From CAITWD01 sp963727285 (GTDB lineage Bacteria > Actinomycetota > Thermoleophilia > Miltoncostaeales > Miltoncostaeaceae): 8,429 nt of DNA. The DNA is taken from NCBI GenBank assembly GCA_963727285.1, contig CAVSFF010000002.1, positions 1 through 8,429 on the forward strand, read 5' to 3'. Below are positions 1 to 6,415 of this stretch, piece after piece. Each line of letters begins with the position of its first letter. The first letter of the stretch is position 1. The notes under the pieces were generated by a model that was not told the DNA's origin, did no database searches, and worked only from the letters and a program-made list of their open reading frames with translations. The position numbers were made by a program, and so were the translations under genes.

Positions 1-404
1 TCTGCCTGCAGCGGGCTGGCGAGCACGGCCCCTTCCACCTTGTAATTGCTGATCAGGAAGGGCATCTGCAGCGCCTGGAACGAATCAACACCGGCGGTAT
101 CCCAAATCGACGCTGAGACAGATCCCATGTCCACGCTTCCGCCCCGCTCATCTGCCAGGAGCGTGGCGTCACTGCCGCCGCCGTAGGTCGGAAGCAGCTT
201 GATCTGCAGCTTTCCGCCAGATGCCGCTTTCACGTTGTCGGCGAACTTCTGTAGCGCCAGACCGTAGGGGTGCGTGGGCCCGGTCACATAACCCAGCGTC
301 AGCGTCTTCGTTGAGCTGCTTGAGCCGCAACCCGACAGGACCAATCCAACGCCAACTACGCACAGGGCGAGCAACGCCATCGCAAGGCGTCGTCCCAGTC
401 GCAT
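1..404 (-). CDS. TRAP/DctP-type solute-binding lipoprotein, 3' end cut by window
   Basis: This is the N-terminal 134 codons of an extracytoplasmic solute-binding protein; the rest lies beyond the left edge and no stop is seen. Residues 1-26 form a lipoprotein signal peptide: RLGRR, a hydrophobic core, then the lipobox LSGC with Cys26 as the expected lipidation site, followed by a Ser-rich spacer. The mature part begins LTLGYVTGPTHPYG and continues with KFADNVKAASGGKLQIKLLP, then GGSVDMG and a FQALQMPFLI segment. This order (binding strand, ligand-adjacent loop, GG.VDMG, LPFL-like motif) is typical of the DctP family, which captures organic acids for TRAP or related importers. The ATG at 402-404 is preceded by AGGAGG (411-416) at a 6-nt spacing, which fixes the start. 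The membrane permease partners are not in the window; they would be expected further left. Substrate cannot be told from sequence. Confidence 0.85.
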   Translation of the reverse strand, partial: MRLGRRLAMALLALCVVGVGLVLSGCGSSSSTKTLTLGYVTGPTHPYGLALQKFADNVKAASGGKLQIKLLPTYGGGSDATLLADERGGSVDMGSVSASIWDTAGVDSFQALQMPFLISNYKVEGAVLASPLQA

Positions 405-724
405 GTGACTCCTCCTGTTCCTCGGAACCCGTTTGAGCCGGGCTCGTCGAGGAAAATGTTAAATCGGCGTTACCGTGTTGGCAACAAATGTCACGAAGTG
501 AGAATGCCGGGCGCCCTGTGCCGAATTCCGCAAGCCATTGTACGCCGGACGTCGGTCCCGAGGCAGCCGGCGCATCTACACGAACCGAGGCGCACGCGGC
601 CCGACCGCGTCCCGCCGCGACGCGCATCGCCCCGTCACTCGCCCGACGCTGCCATGACGCCGCCGGCCCTGGGCCGTCAGCAGCTAGGTTCGGTCACTGC
701 ACATAAGGAGGCAGGTGCGCCGTC
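405..724. promoter_or_regulatory. Intergenic leader of the DctP-type gene; no gene seen
   Basis: I find no convincing gene here. On the minus strand, upstream of the lipoprotein start, there is a TTGTTG (RC of 480-485) and a TTTAAC (RC of 458-463 region) that could be weak -35 and -10 elements, but this is a guess. Two short inverted repeats sit nearby: GAGCC-G-GGCTC (435-445) and TGTTG-G-CAACA (476-486). Either could be an operator half-site pair. A third, CGGCCC-T-GGGCCG (664-676), lies past the end of the TPR gene and might act in its termination. The few open frames crossing this stretch have no ribosome site and no family resemblance. Confidence 0.3.
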
Positions 725-2101
725 TCACGAACGCCAGCTGCGGAACATCCCCGACGGGCGGTGCTCCTCGGGGGGCGGGGCAGGCGCCGCCTCCGCAACG
801 GGGGCCGCACCGTTCATCGCCTGGCGGTAGGCGGCTGCCGCACTGTCCAGTTGTCCGCGCTCGGCCAGGACATTGCCGAGGCTGAACGCCGCTGCCGGGG
901 CCCAGTCGGGATGGCCCGAGTCGATCGCCTGGCGGTAGGCCTCCTCGGCGCCGTGCGGGTCCCCGCGATCCGCCAGGAGCACACCGAGACTGAACGCGGC
1001 GGCCGGGGCCCAGTCGGGATGGCCCGAGTCGATCGCCTGGCGGAAGCGGTGCTCGGCCCGGTCGTACTCACCCAGACCGGCAAGCAAGTCGCCGAGGCTA
1101 TAGGCGGCCTTCGGCCGCAGGTCGGCATCTCCGAGGTTCACCGCTTCGCGGTAGGCCTCGGTCGCGGCGACCCGGTCACCGTGGTCGGCCAGCAGCCGAC
1201 CGAGGTTGAAGGCGGCCTTCGCGGCGACCAGCGGGTGCCGTGAGTCAATCGCCGACTGGTAGGCGGCCATCGCGCCATCGATGACGTCATTGTCGGTGAG
1301 CAGGCATCCGAGGTTGAACGCGGACACCGGGCCCCACTCCGGGTGGCCGGACTGCACGGCAAAGCGGTAGGCCACCGCCGCCGCCTTCGGATCATCGCCC
1401 GCCGCACCGAAGCTGCCGAGATTAAACGCGGCGTGAGGTGCCCATTCGGCGTGCCCCGAGTCGATCGCGTGTTGCCAGGCGCCCGTGGCCGCGTCGCGGT
1501 TTCCGCTGCTCGCGTAGAGGCTTCCGAGGTTGCAGGCGGCCTGCGGACTCCATTCGGGATGCCCCGAGTCCATAGCCAGGCGCCATGCCGACGCCGCCCG
1601 CGTGGTGTCCCCGTGATCGGCAAAGAGGGTCCCCATGCTGCACGCTGCGCGTGGGGCCCACTCGCGATGGCGCGAGTCGATGGCCACCTGCAAGGCCTCG
1701 GCGGCCTCGGCGGCCCTGCCGTGCAACGCGTCAGCCGCGCCGACGACGTCGGCGCCATCGACCGGTGCGGCGTCCCCCGGGGGGGTCTCAGGATGGCGAC
1801 CGTTGCCCGACCACTTGGAAAACGGGGCGTACTCGTCCTGCGAGACGTTGGCCGCCGGGGCGTCGGGCTGCTGCCGGACCGGGGCCTGATCTTCGGCACC
1901 CAGCAACGCGCCGAGCTTGAACGCCGCCATCGGCATGAGATCGGGGTGACCGGACGCGATCGCGCGGCGCCATGTCGCCGCGGCGCCCTCAACGTCCCCT
2001 TCGCCGGCGAGCACCTCGCCGAGATTAACCGCCGCCATCGCGACAAGGTCGTCATGCGACGGCAGCGTCGAGGGGGTGGGGGCCCCTAAGGGCGGCTGCA
2101 T
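725..2101 (-). CDS. TPR-repeat protein, 458 aa
   Basis: A tetratricopeptide-like repeat protein, most likely a cytoplasmic protein-interaction scaffold; its partner is unknown. There is no signal peptide. One and a half repeats occur at residues 17-70. A low-complexity Pro/Ala/Asp-rich linker follows (about 71-125), and then eight unbroken 36-residue repeats (147-434), each of the form (E/D)WAP.AAF.LG.LLA..GD...A..AYR.AIDSGHP. The usual TPR is 34 residues; the extra two give the SGHP turn. A Pro-rich tail (435-458) ends in FRSWRS. The frame stays open to 2272, but I chose the ATG at 2099-2101 because GAGGTG lies just upstream and the extension (MCRFNAPEV...) does not look like protein of this family. 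Repeat proteins of this style are frequent in Actinobacteria, often as tandem paralogues. The gene stands alone, with no same-strand neighbour close enough for an operon. Confidence 0.85.
   Translation of the reverse strand: MQPPLGAPTPSTLPSHDDLVAMAAVNLGEVLAGEGDVEGAAATWRRAIASGHPDLMPMAAFKLGALLGAEDQAPVRQQPDAPAANVSQDEYAPFSKWSGNGRHPETPPGDAAPVDGADVVGAADALHGRAAEAAEALQVAIDSRHREWAPRAACSMGTLFADHGDTTRAASAWRLAMDSGHPEWSPQAACNLGSLYASSGNRDAATGAWQHAIDSGHAEWAPHAAFNLGSFGAAGDDPKAAAVAYRFAVQSGHPEWGPVSAFNLGCLLTDNDVIDGAMAAYQSAIDSRHPLVAAKAAFNLGRLLADHGDRVAATEAYREAVNLGDADLRPKAAYSLGDLLAGLGEYDRAEHRFRQAIDSGHPDWAPAAAFSLGVLLADRGDPHGAEEAYRQAIDSGHPDWAPAAAFSLGNVLAERGQLDSAAAAYRQAMNGAAPVAEAAPAPPPEEHRPSGMFRSWRS
800..1663 (-). 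repeat. Eight tandem 108-nt coding repeats inside the TPR gene
   Basis: The stretch is exactly 8 x 108 nt and encodes residues 147-434. The last two units are the most alike: 894-935 and 1002-1043 are identical over about 42 nt (encoding the AIDSGHPDWAPAA part), and the flanking bases differ at only a few positions. Earlier units are more diverged. This points to recent duplication or gene conversion at the C-terminal end of the array. Confidence 0.8.
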
Positions 2102-2483
2102 GTGGCACCTCTGTTGGCGCTGCGGGCCGCGAGCGCCCTTGCGATTTCCATGGGACGGCCCATCACGTAATAGGGAATCGGACGCACGTGGGATCCACGC
2201 CACCCAATCGTACAGCCTAAACCCTCCCCAATTGAATAGGTGGAACACCTCAGGGGCGTTGAAACGGCACACGTCATGCCAACCCTCGGTCCCGCGCCTG
2301 ACCGGCAGTCACCTCGATCGGCTCATCTCGACGACGCCACCGCGTACACATCGGCCCAGTCAGGGCGCCCGCGCTGTCCGAATGCGGGGTGGCGCTCCCC
2401 ATCGTTTGGGGGTCGCAGCCCGGCCGGAGCCGACATAGGTTCGCGTGGACCCCTACTCGACATGCCCGCAAGGATGTGGACCG
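2102..2483. promoter_or_regulatory. Divergent intergenic region between TPR gene and 2484 gene
   Basis: This 380-nt gap separates two divergent genes and so should hold both promoters. I see no confident -35/-10 pair. A small inverted repeat CGTGG-GAT-CCACG lies around 2188-2200. The stretch 2215-2245 is locally AT-richer than the rest and is the most likely promoter zone. Open frames crossing it lack ribosome sites and family resemblance. Confidence 0.3.
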
Positions 2484-2720
2484 ATGCTGAGATCAGCAGC
2501 AGCAGCAATCATCGTGGGGACCGCAGTGGGCTGCGCGACGACTGCCCGCGCGCGTCTTGCCGGACGCCGTCAGGCGGTCGGAGCCAGGACGGGCGACGCA
2601 TCGCCCGGGACGCGCGTGCCCGGGGCCGTCGGCGACGGGCCCTGGTCCGTCGACGTGGTGGACGACACGTCGGAGCTGTCGCGCTATGCCACGGCGATCG
2701 TTCTCGATCCGCGCCCGTGA
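2484..2720 (+). CDS. Hypothetical small secreted or lipoprotein-like protein, 78 aa
   Basis: I do not recognise this product. The ATG at 2484 is preceded by AAGGA (2470-2474) at a 9-nt spacing, which favours it over the upstream in-frame ATG at 2445. Residues 1-18 (MLRSAAAAIIVGTAVGC) resemble a short export signal: one Arg, a hydrophobic Ala/Ile/Val core, then GC. The lipobox is poor because position -3 is Ala rather than Leu, so it may be an ordinary Sec signal cleaved near ATTA. The middle is Arg/Gly/Ala-rich and the C-terminal third (WSVDVVDDTSELSRYATAIV) looks like folded protein. Third positions are GC-rich. It precedes the membrane-protein gene at 2787 by 66 nt on the same strand, so the two may be co-transcribed. 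The frame being a chance opening in GC-rich DNA is a real alternative. Confidence 0.45.
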   Translation: MLRSAAAAIIVGTAVGCATTARARLAGRRQAVGARTGDASPGTRVPGAVGDGPWSVDVVDDTSELSRYATAIVLDPRP

Positions 2721-2786
2721 GGCGAACCCGGGCAACGCTTCCACCAATCCGTCCATCCGCGCCACCGGGAATGTTCGGGGGCCGCA

Positions 2787-3446
2787 GTGGACATTGACTG
2801 GAGCGTCACGACCTGGACGGTGGTCGTCGCCGGCGCCACGTTGGCCGTGGTGCTCGTCGGCCTGCTCGTCGGCCTACGCCTGCTCGCGTCGACGCTCCGC
2901 CAGACCAAGAGCATCAGGAGCGATCTCCAGCGTCGCGCCAAGTTCGAGTTGAGCTGCGAGATGACGATGCCCCCCGGGGCCGTCAAGACGCGCGAAGACC
3001 GGGACGGCGGTACCGGGGATCTGTTCACGTTCCACACGGACGGCCAGGAGCCGATCGAAGTCCGACTGGTCGTCCAATTGAGAAACGTCGGTGACCGCGC
3101 CGCCAACGACGTCCTGTGGAGCGTCGTCGGCCCCTCGGGGATCAACCTTCAGTTCACCGATGCGTCGAAGCGCATCGGGGCCGCGACCCACGACGGCGGC
3201 ACGATCGCCACATGGATCGGGGAAGAGGTCGACGCCAGCCGCGGGACCCGGCTCTGGGATCTCGTACCCCGAACGGAACCGTGCGAACTGGCCATCCGTT
3301 TCGTGTGCCCCCGGGATGTCCTGAGTCGTGGCGTGCCGCTCCGGGTCACCGCCGACTCCGACGATCTCCATCACGGGAAAGCACCCGCCGGCGAGGGCGC
3401 CAAGACACGGGTCTGGGTGCTCCTCTCCGCTGCGGAACCCGTGTAA
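2787..3446 (+). CDS. Single-pass membrane protein with a C-terminal beta-rich domain, 219 aa
   Basis: Function unknown. After nine N-terminal residues (VDIDWSVTT) comes one membrane segment (about 10-33, rich in Val/Leu/Ala/Gly). A basic stretch follows (RLLASTLRQTKSIRSDLQRR). The positive-inside rule places the soluble part (about 50-219) in the cytoplasm. That part has alternating beta-strand patterns (EVRLVVQLRNVGD, NDVLWSVVGPSGI, CELAIRFVCP, GVPLRVTAD, TRVWVLLSA) and reads like one immunoglobulin-like beta-sandwich; no catalytic motif is visible. The start is GTG at 2787, with only a G-run upstream as a weak ribosome site. An alternative is a start inside the membrane segment, which would not change the topology. 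Coding quality is good, with strong third-position GC. It may form a pair with the small gene at 2484. Confidence 0.7.
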   Translation: MDIDWSVTTWTVVVAGATLAVVLVGLLVGLRLLASTLRQTKSIRSDLQRRAKFELSCEMTMPPGAVKTREDRDGGTGDLFTFHTDGQEPIEVRLVVQLRNVGDRAANDVLWSVVGPSGINLQFTDASKRIGAATHDGGTIATWIGEEVDASRGTRLWDLVPRTEPCELAIRFVCPRDVLSRGVPLRVTADSDDLHHGKAPAGEGAKTRVWVLLSAAEPV

Positions 3447-3926
3447 CGCTCACCACCCGTCGCGGCAGGACGTGGCTGGCACATTGGCCACATCGTCATT
3501 CCCGACAGCGCGCAACGCCCTCGACGCTCGCGTCGGCCTTCCCGAAACACGAGAAGGCCCGGGCATCCGTGCCCAAGGCCTTCCTGGTTGGAGTACGGAG
3601 AGGCTGTCGCCCCCTCCGCGTCATCCATCGGCCCGTGCCGACACTGCCTTGAGCCTCTTGCCGGGGAGCCCCAGGAGTCCGCTCCAGTACGGCGGACAGT
3701 CGGACGGGCTCCGGGAGACGCGCCGGCTCAGACGCATCGGTGTGGTCGCGCGACCGAGGGCGGCAGTCACGGGGCGTACACGGACACGGGACGTGCGAGC
3801 GGCCGCATTCCGGGTCGGGCCGGGGGCCGGGCGCCGGCCGCAACCACACCGGCTCGCCCTGGCGATGACTTCGTGATCGTTGTTACATGGGGGGGCAACA
3901 CCGCGAATCCAGACCGGGAGAGATCA
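3447..3926. other. 480-nt gap without a recognised gene
   Basis: The stretch holds a clear hairpin (3553-3583, listed separately) and little else that I can name. The segment 3590-3870 is very GC-rich, including a G/C run near 3818-3842, and open frames in several phases are what such composition gives by chance. A frame that runs into the dodecin gene from 3588 has no ribosome site and no similarity to dodecins. The dodecin promoter must lie in the last 100 nt; TTACAT near 3881-3886 is a weak -10 candidate. Confidence 0.4.
3553..3583 (+). terminator. Rho-independent-like hairpin after the 2787 gene
   Basis: GAAGGCC (3553-3559) pairs with GGCCTTC (3577-3583), and inside it GGGCA (3561-3565) pairs with TGCCC (3570-3574) around a 4-nt loop, with small internal bulges. 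There is no U-tract, as is common for actinobacterial terminators. It lies about 105 nt after the stop of the membrane-protein gene and could equally serve antisense transcription. Confidence 0.55.
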
Positions 3927-4139
3927 ATGGGCAGCGTGTACAAGGTCATCGAGATCGTCGGGACGAGCAGCGACTCGTGGGAAGACGCGACGCGGTCGGC
4001 GATCACCACCGCCAGCAGCACGCTTCGCGACCTTCGCGTCGCGGAGGTCATTCGCCAGGACGTGACCATCGGCGAAGACGGACAGCCGGACGAGTTCCGT
4101 ATTCGCCTGAGTGTCTCGTTCAAGTACGAGGCCGGCTAG
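3927..4139 (+). CDS. Dodecin family protein, calcium-dodecin (SecE2-like) type, 70 aa
   Basis: A dodecin: a small beta-alpha-beta-beta protein that assembles into a hollow dodecamer. The N-terminus SVYKVIEIVGTSSDSWEDA is the family signature, followed by the helix (residues 17-34), the LRVAEVIRQDV strand and the closing strand RIRLSVSFKYE. Classical flavin-storing dodecins carry a Trp in the second strand (DWFEV) that stacks on the isoalloxazine ring, and a Gln in the third strand. Here those positions are Val38 and Arg58. This matches the Mycobacterium SecE2 or calcium-dodecin subfamily, reported to bind calcium rather than flavin, so a flavin role should not be assumed. The start ATG has GGGAG at 3916-3920, 6 nt upstream. 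It is a single-gene unit facing the microprotein at 4264, with a strong hairpin between them. Confidence 0.9.
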   Translation: MGSVYKVIEIVGTSSDSWEDATRSAITTASSTLRDLRVAEVIRQDVTIGEDGQPDEFRIRLSVSFKYEAG

Positions 4140-4154
4140 CGCGCCGGAGTCGCA

Positions 4155-4196
4155 CCGCCCGGGCTGGGATCGTCCGCCGCACCCAGCCCGGGGCGG
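4155..4196. terminator. Strong GC hairpin between convergent genes
   Basis: CCGCCCGGGCTGGG (4155-4168) pairs with CCCAGCCCGGGGCGG (4182-4196) with one bulged base and a 13-nt loop. It begins 16 nt after the dodecin stop and lies about 70 nt past the stop of the facing gene, so it can act as a bidirectional terminator. A second small hairpin, GGTCCG-AGGT-CGGACC (4225-4240), lies closer to the minus-strand gene and may be its own terminator. Confidence 0.7.
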
Positions 4197-4263
4197 CTCA
4201 CAACTGCGGGCCCGGGGCACTCCCGGTCCGAGGTCGGACCACACGACCGGGGGGGGCGACCGA

Positions 4264-4464
4264 CTACACCCAGTAGCTCGTCACCGCCGCCGCCGCGGAC
4301 ACCGCCGCGATCGCGAGAATGAGCCAGGTCGCGCAGCCGGACGTCGTGCCGCCGGCGAGGTCGTGGCTGCGGAGCTCCGTCAGCTCCTGCTCCTGGAGCA
4401 GGCACGCTGGGCACAGTCGCTGCCCCGGATCCTCGGTCGGTTTCCCGCATCGCACGCACTCCAT
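4264..4464 (-). CDS. Zinc-ribbon, tail-anchored membrane microprotein, 66 aa
   Basis: A small protein with an N-terminal treble-clef or zinc-ribbon-like knuckle pair, MECVRCGKPT and LCPACLLQ: Cys3, Cys6, Cys18 and Cys21 are spaced as CxxC-x11-CxxC and should bind one zinc ion. A short acidic helix (22-38) and a Gly/Thr linker follow. A C-terminal hydrophobic segment (about 45-64, rich in Ala/Ile/Val) then ends just before YWV, so the zinc domain would sit in the cytoplasm at the membrane face. The ATG at 4462-4464 has GGAGGG (4471-4476) 6 nt upstream, better than the in-frame start 18 codons earlier. Such ribbons with a C-terminal membrane helix are widespread as uncharacterised actinobacterial proteins; no function can be claimed. 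It converges with the dodecin gene. Confidence 0.75.
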   Translation of the reverse strand: MECVRCGKPTEDPGQRLCPACLLQEQELTELRSHDLAGGTTSGCATWLILAIAAVSAAAAVTSYWV

Positions 4465-4656
4465 TGGTGCCCCTCCAATCACTCGGTCACTGCGGTCGCC
4501 GCCCGCAACCACATGCAAGCACGATGCGCGGCGACGCGATGTGACGGGGAGCCGGCCGCAGCGGGCGGGGAACTGCCGGGGTACGCACCGCCGCCGCAGA
4601 TCTTCGAGCAGTGCGGGGTCCGACTCGGTGCCTGGTACTCAGACACTTCGGGAAAT

Positions 4657-4697
4657 GCGCGCGGCAGGATTCGGCCCAGCGACCTTCGGCTCCGGAG
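4657..4697 (-). other. Degenerate tRNA-Arg(CCG) 3' half (copy A), likely att-site relic
   Basis: Read on the minus strand, this gives CTCCGGA (anticodon loop, anticodon CCG) and then the descending anticodon stem. The variable region AGGTC, a T-arm and the start of the acceptor strand (GCGCGC) follow. Compared with copy B (7063-7104) it is identical at most positions but has a T-stem mismatch (GCTGG against CCTGC) and an altered T-loop (GCCGAAT rather than TTCGAAT), so it cannot be functional. No 5' half lies to its right. Identity as a tRNA piece rests on the match to copy B and to the tRNA-Arg consensus. Confidence 0.6.
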
Positions 4698-4805
4698 GGC
4701 CATTGGTCAGGAAGATCCCCGGAAACGGCGGGAATCCAGGGGTAAGCGATTCGCAGGCCGTTCGCTATCCACGGCTTCCCGTCGATGCCTGGTGGCTCAC
4801 AATCT

Positions 4806-4828
4806 GGTGTGCCCGAGGTGTGCCCCGG
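4806..4828. repeat. Tandem box pair (copy A), possible integrase arm sites
   Basis: GGTGTG at 4806-4811 and again at 4817-4822, exactly 11 nt apart, followed by CCCCGG. The first box lies 108 nt from the end of tRNA fragment A (4697). Copy B has the same spacing from its tRNA fragment. The boxes differ from GATGTG of copies B and C by one transition. Confidence 0.4.
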
Positions 4829-4908
4829 CCTTCATCCAAACGCGTCCCGGCCCTCGCCACGTGTCGGCACTGCGAAATGTCTTCGGGCCACCTGCGGGGC
4901 CCACCCGC

Positions 4909-5424
4909 TCACACCCCTGAGGTCGCAACGAGCCTCCCGGACTCGACCGCCGTACAGAACGACTTGTATTCCAGATCGTTTTGATCCGCGTATCGCTCCG
5001 AGAAGTCGGTGATGGCGTGATCGAATTCGTCGGACTTCCCGAGGTACCAATGTCTCGTCGAAGTCGTTGAGATCGAACAGCAGTGTTCGCTCGGGTGAGG
5101 CAAACACGCCGAAATTCGACAGATGCGCGTCACCGCACAGCTGAACATTCAGCCCAGCGCTCGGCGTCTCCGCGAGGCCGGCCGCCATGATCTTTGCTGC
5201 ACCCCGATAGAACGTAAATGGCGAGACCATCATGCGCCCGTGGCGAACGGGCACGAGATCCTGTTCACGGGCGAGATTCTGTGCATCGAGCAGCGTCACC
5301 CGATCGGCGCGGGTCGCGGCGGGCACCCACCCCGCGTGGCACGTCAGCGGCCCCTCGTCCGGGCACTCTTACCCAGTGCTCGCCGATCGCTCGCGGTCAG
5401 GTGGTGGATCTCACCGGTAGCCAT
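4909..5424 (-). pseudogene. DUF2252 family gene, frameshifted and internally deleted
   Basis: Three pieces in three reading frames together resemble the two ends of a DUF2252 protein (normally about 430-460 residues). Piece 1 starts at the ATG 5422-5424, with GGAG upstream, and reads MATGEIHHLTASDRRALGKS before a stop near 5345. Piece 2, in another frame (about 5350 to 5052), carries PVRHGRMMVSPFTFYRGAAK, LCGDAHLSNFGVF and FDLNDFDET. The GD.H..NFG and NDFDE motifs resemble the catalytic loop and metal-binding motif of kinase-like phosphotransferases, though no activity is established for this family. Piece 3 (from about 5049, third frame) begins YLGKSDEFD and ends YADQNDLEYKSFCTAVESG, the usual C-terminus. 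The middle of roughly 270 codons is missing at the join near 5048-5053. Both the deletion and the upstream frameshift make the gene non-functional. Confidence 0.85.
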
Positions 5425-5804
5425 GATTCCCACTCCGCTGTCGCATGGAAGACCCCTTCTGTCCCACCACGAGAACGACGGCCGAGTCGCAGGCCAAACC
5501 GGCCTGCTCAGTTGCGGTCGCTACGGGAGCAACAACCGGCACAACGTTGGAGAGACCGCCATCTCGTCCGACGCTTACATGCCACCGACCGTAGACCGCC
5601 ATCTCCACGAACGGCCTGCACAGGCCTCATCCTGCCCGCTCTCCGCATCGAGTATTTGTCCGACGCAGCGCGAAAAACGCCGACCACTTTCAGCAATCCA
5701 CCGCGGGGTGTGCGGACGAAGGTATCCTCGCCACAGGGTCCACCCATTGTTCGTCAGGGGCCTATCCGTGCGGCGCGCGTGGCGCGAAAGGTTGGGGGTT
5801 CGCG
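5425..5804. other. 380-nt gap with small repeats; no recognised gene
   Basis: No open frame here shows family resemblance or a good start. It contains a perfect hairpin GCAGGCC-AAACC-GGCCTGC (5489-5507), a tight palindrome GGCCTG-CA-CAGGCC (5613-5626) and a 13-nt direct repeat AGACCGCCATCTC (5553-5565 and 5593-5605, 40 nt apart). The first hairpin lies upstream of the DUF2252 relic on the minus strand. The stretch is probably decayed DNA. Confidence 0.35.
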
Positions 5805-5906
5805 ATGTGGCTCGTCATCTTGATTGCCGTTGCGGTCATTTGCGTCATCATTGCAGTGATCATCCTTGGCGTTCGGGGTGGGCGAGACCTCCGGCGAAAG
5901 CCATAA
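5805..5906 (+). CDS. Single-pass membrane microprotein, 33 aa
   Basis: A short open frame reads MWLVILIAVAVICVIIAVII followed by LGVRGGRDLRRKP and TAA. Residues 2-21 form an uninterrupted Val/Ile/Ala membrane helix and the last 11 residues carry five basic residues, so the tail should be cytoplasmic with the N-terminus outside. A G-run (5793-5797) and AAAGG just before it could serve as the ribosome site. The length is below that at which gene callers are reliable, but the clean hydrophobic-then-basic pattern is hard to get by chance in DNA of this composition. No homologue is recalled; many such peptides regulate transporters or are small toxins, but nothing here decides. It lies between the DUF2252 relic and a larger two-helix membrane protein gene. 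Confidence 0.5.
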   Translation: MWLVILIAVAVICVIIAVIILGVRGGRDLRRKP

Positions 5907-6415
5907 GCCGTCGCCGGTCGGTGCATCTGCGCGCGTTGTCACAGCGGGACGGCATCGAGGGCACCGACGACCGGACGACGTCGGCGGCGTGACCTGCAGC
6001 GCGACCGCCGAGGAGAGCCGATCGACGGGGGGAGTCGGGTACCACGTCCCGCGACCGGGTGATCGCCACGACGAACCCTCGGCGCGATCAGCGCCCTGCC
6101 GTGCGCGGTGTTGGATGGAGACGCGAAACAGTCGAGGCTCGCATCGGAACCGTACGTTCCGCTACGTGCAAGGACGCGGAGAAGCCGGGCTATGGCTCAC
6201 CGCGTACCGGCCACACCTCTTCTCCTCGGTCGGGAGCGTCGGGCATTGCCCGGCTACCGCCACGACGAGCGAAGAGGCTCCCGATCCCTTGCGCCGCGCC
6301 GTAAAAGTTGACGCGATCCAACGCGCGGCGTACCCCCGGGTCCGACCGGTCGCGGTTGACCGTGCACAGGCTCGACACTAGGTTCTCCGCAGTCTGAGCC
6401 ATCGTCAGGGTGTGA
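5907..6415. other. 500-nt gap, probably decayed DNA
   Basis: No convincing gene. Long frames exist in several phases because the sequence is GC-rich. A 70-codon minus-strand frame (6190-6402) has an ATG but no ribosome site and weak third-position bias, and its start would lie only 13 nt from the start of the plus-strand gene at 6416. I see no RNA gene and no strong terminator. Confidence 0.4.

Noticed and set aside
800..1663. CRISPR-like or satellite array suggested by the 108-nt period
   Set aside because: The period is 36 codons, units diverge at third positions and encode TPR helices; there are no short identical repeats with unique spacers.
761..2089. Long plus-strand open frames opposite the TPR gene (for example 761-1243 and 1343-2089)
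   Set aside because: They are antisense shadows of the GC-rich repeat array, Arg/Gly-rich, with no ribosome sites and no family resemblance.
2102..2272. N-terminal extension of the TPR protein to 515 residues
   Set aside because: The extra 57 residues have no TPR character, and the ATG at 2101 has a ribosome site and begins just before the first repeat.
4111..4920. 269-codon plus-strand frame
   Set aside because: It overlaps the dodecin end, the terminator, the zinc-ribbon gene and the tRNA fragment; composition is that of random GC-rich DNA.
5008..5025. GGTGATGGCGTGATC, resembling the GTGATG box pair
   Set aside because: The spacing is 8-9 nt rather than 11 and the bases encode the conserved DUF2252 C-terminal segment.
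5123..5992. 289-codon plus-strand frame
   Set aside because: It runs antisense to the DUF2252 relic, whose motifs are unmistakable, and also covers the small membrane peptide in another frame.
6190..6402. 70-codon minus-strand frame beginning MAQTAENLV
   Set aside because: No ribosome site, weaker third-position GC than real genes here, and a start only 13 nt from the opposing start at 6416 leaves no room for promoters. It could be a decayed gene start, but I cannot support it.
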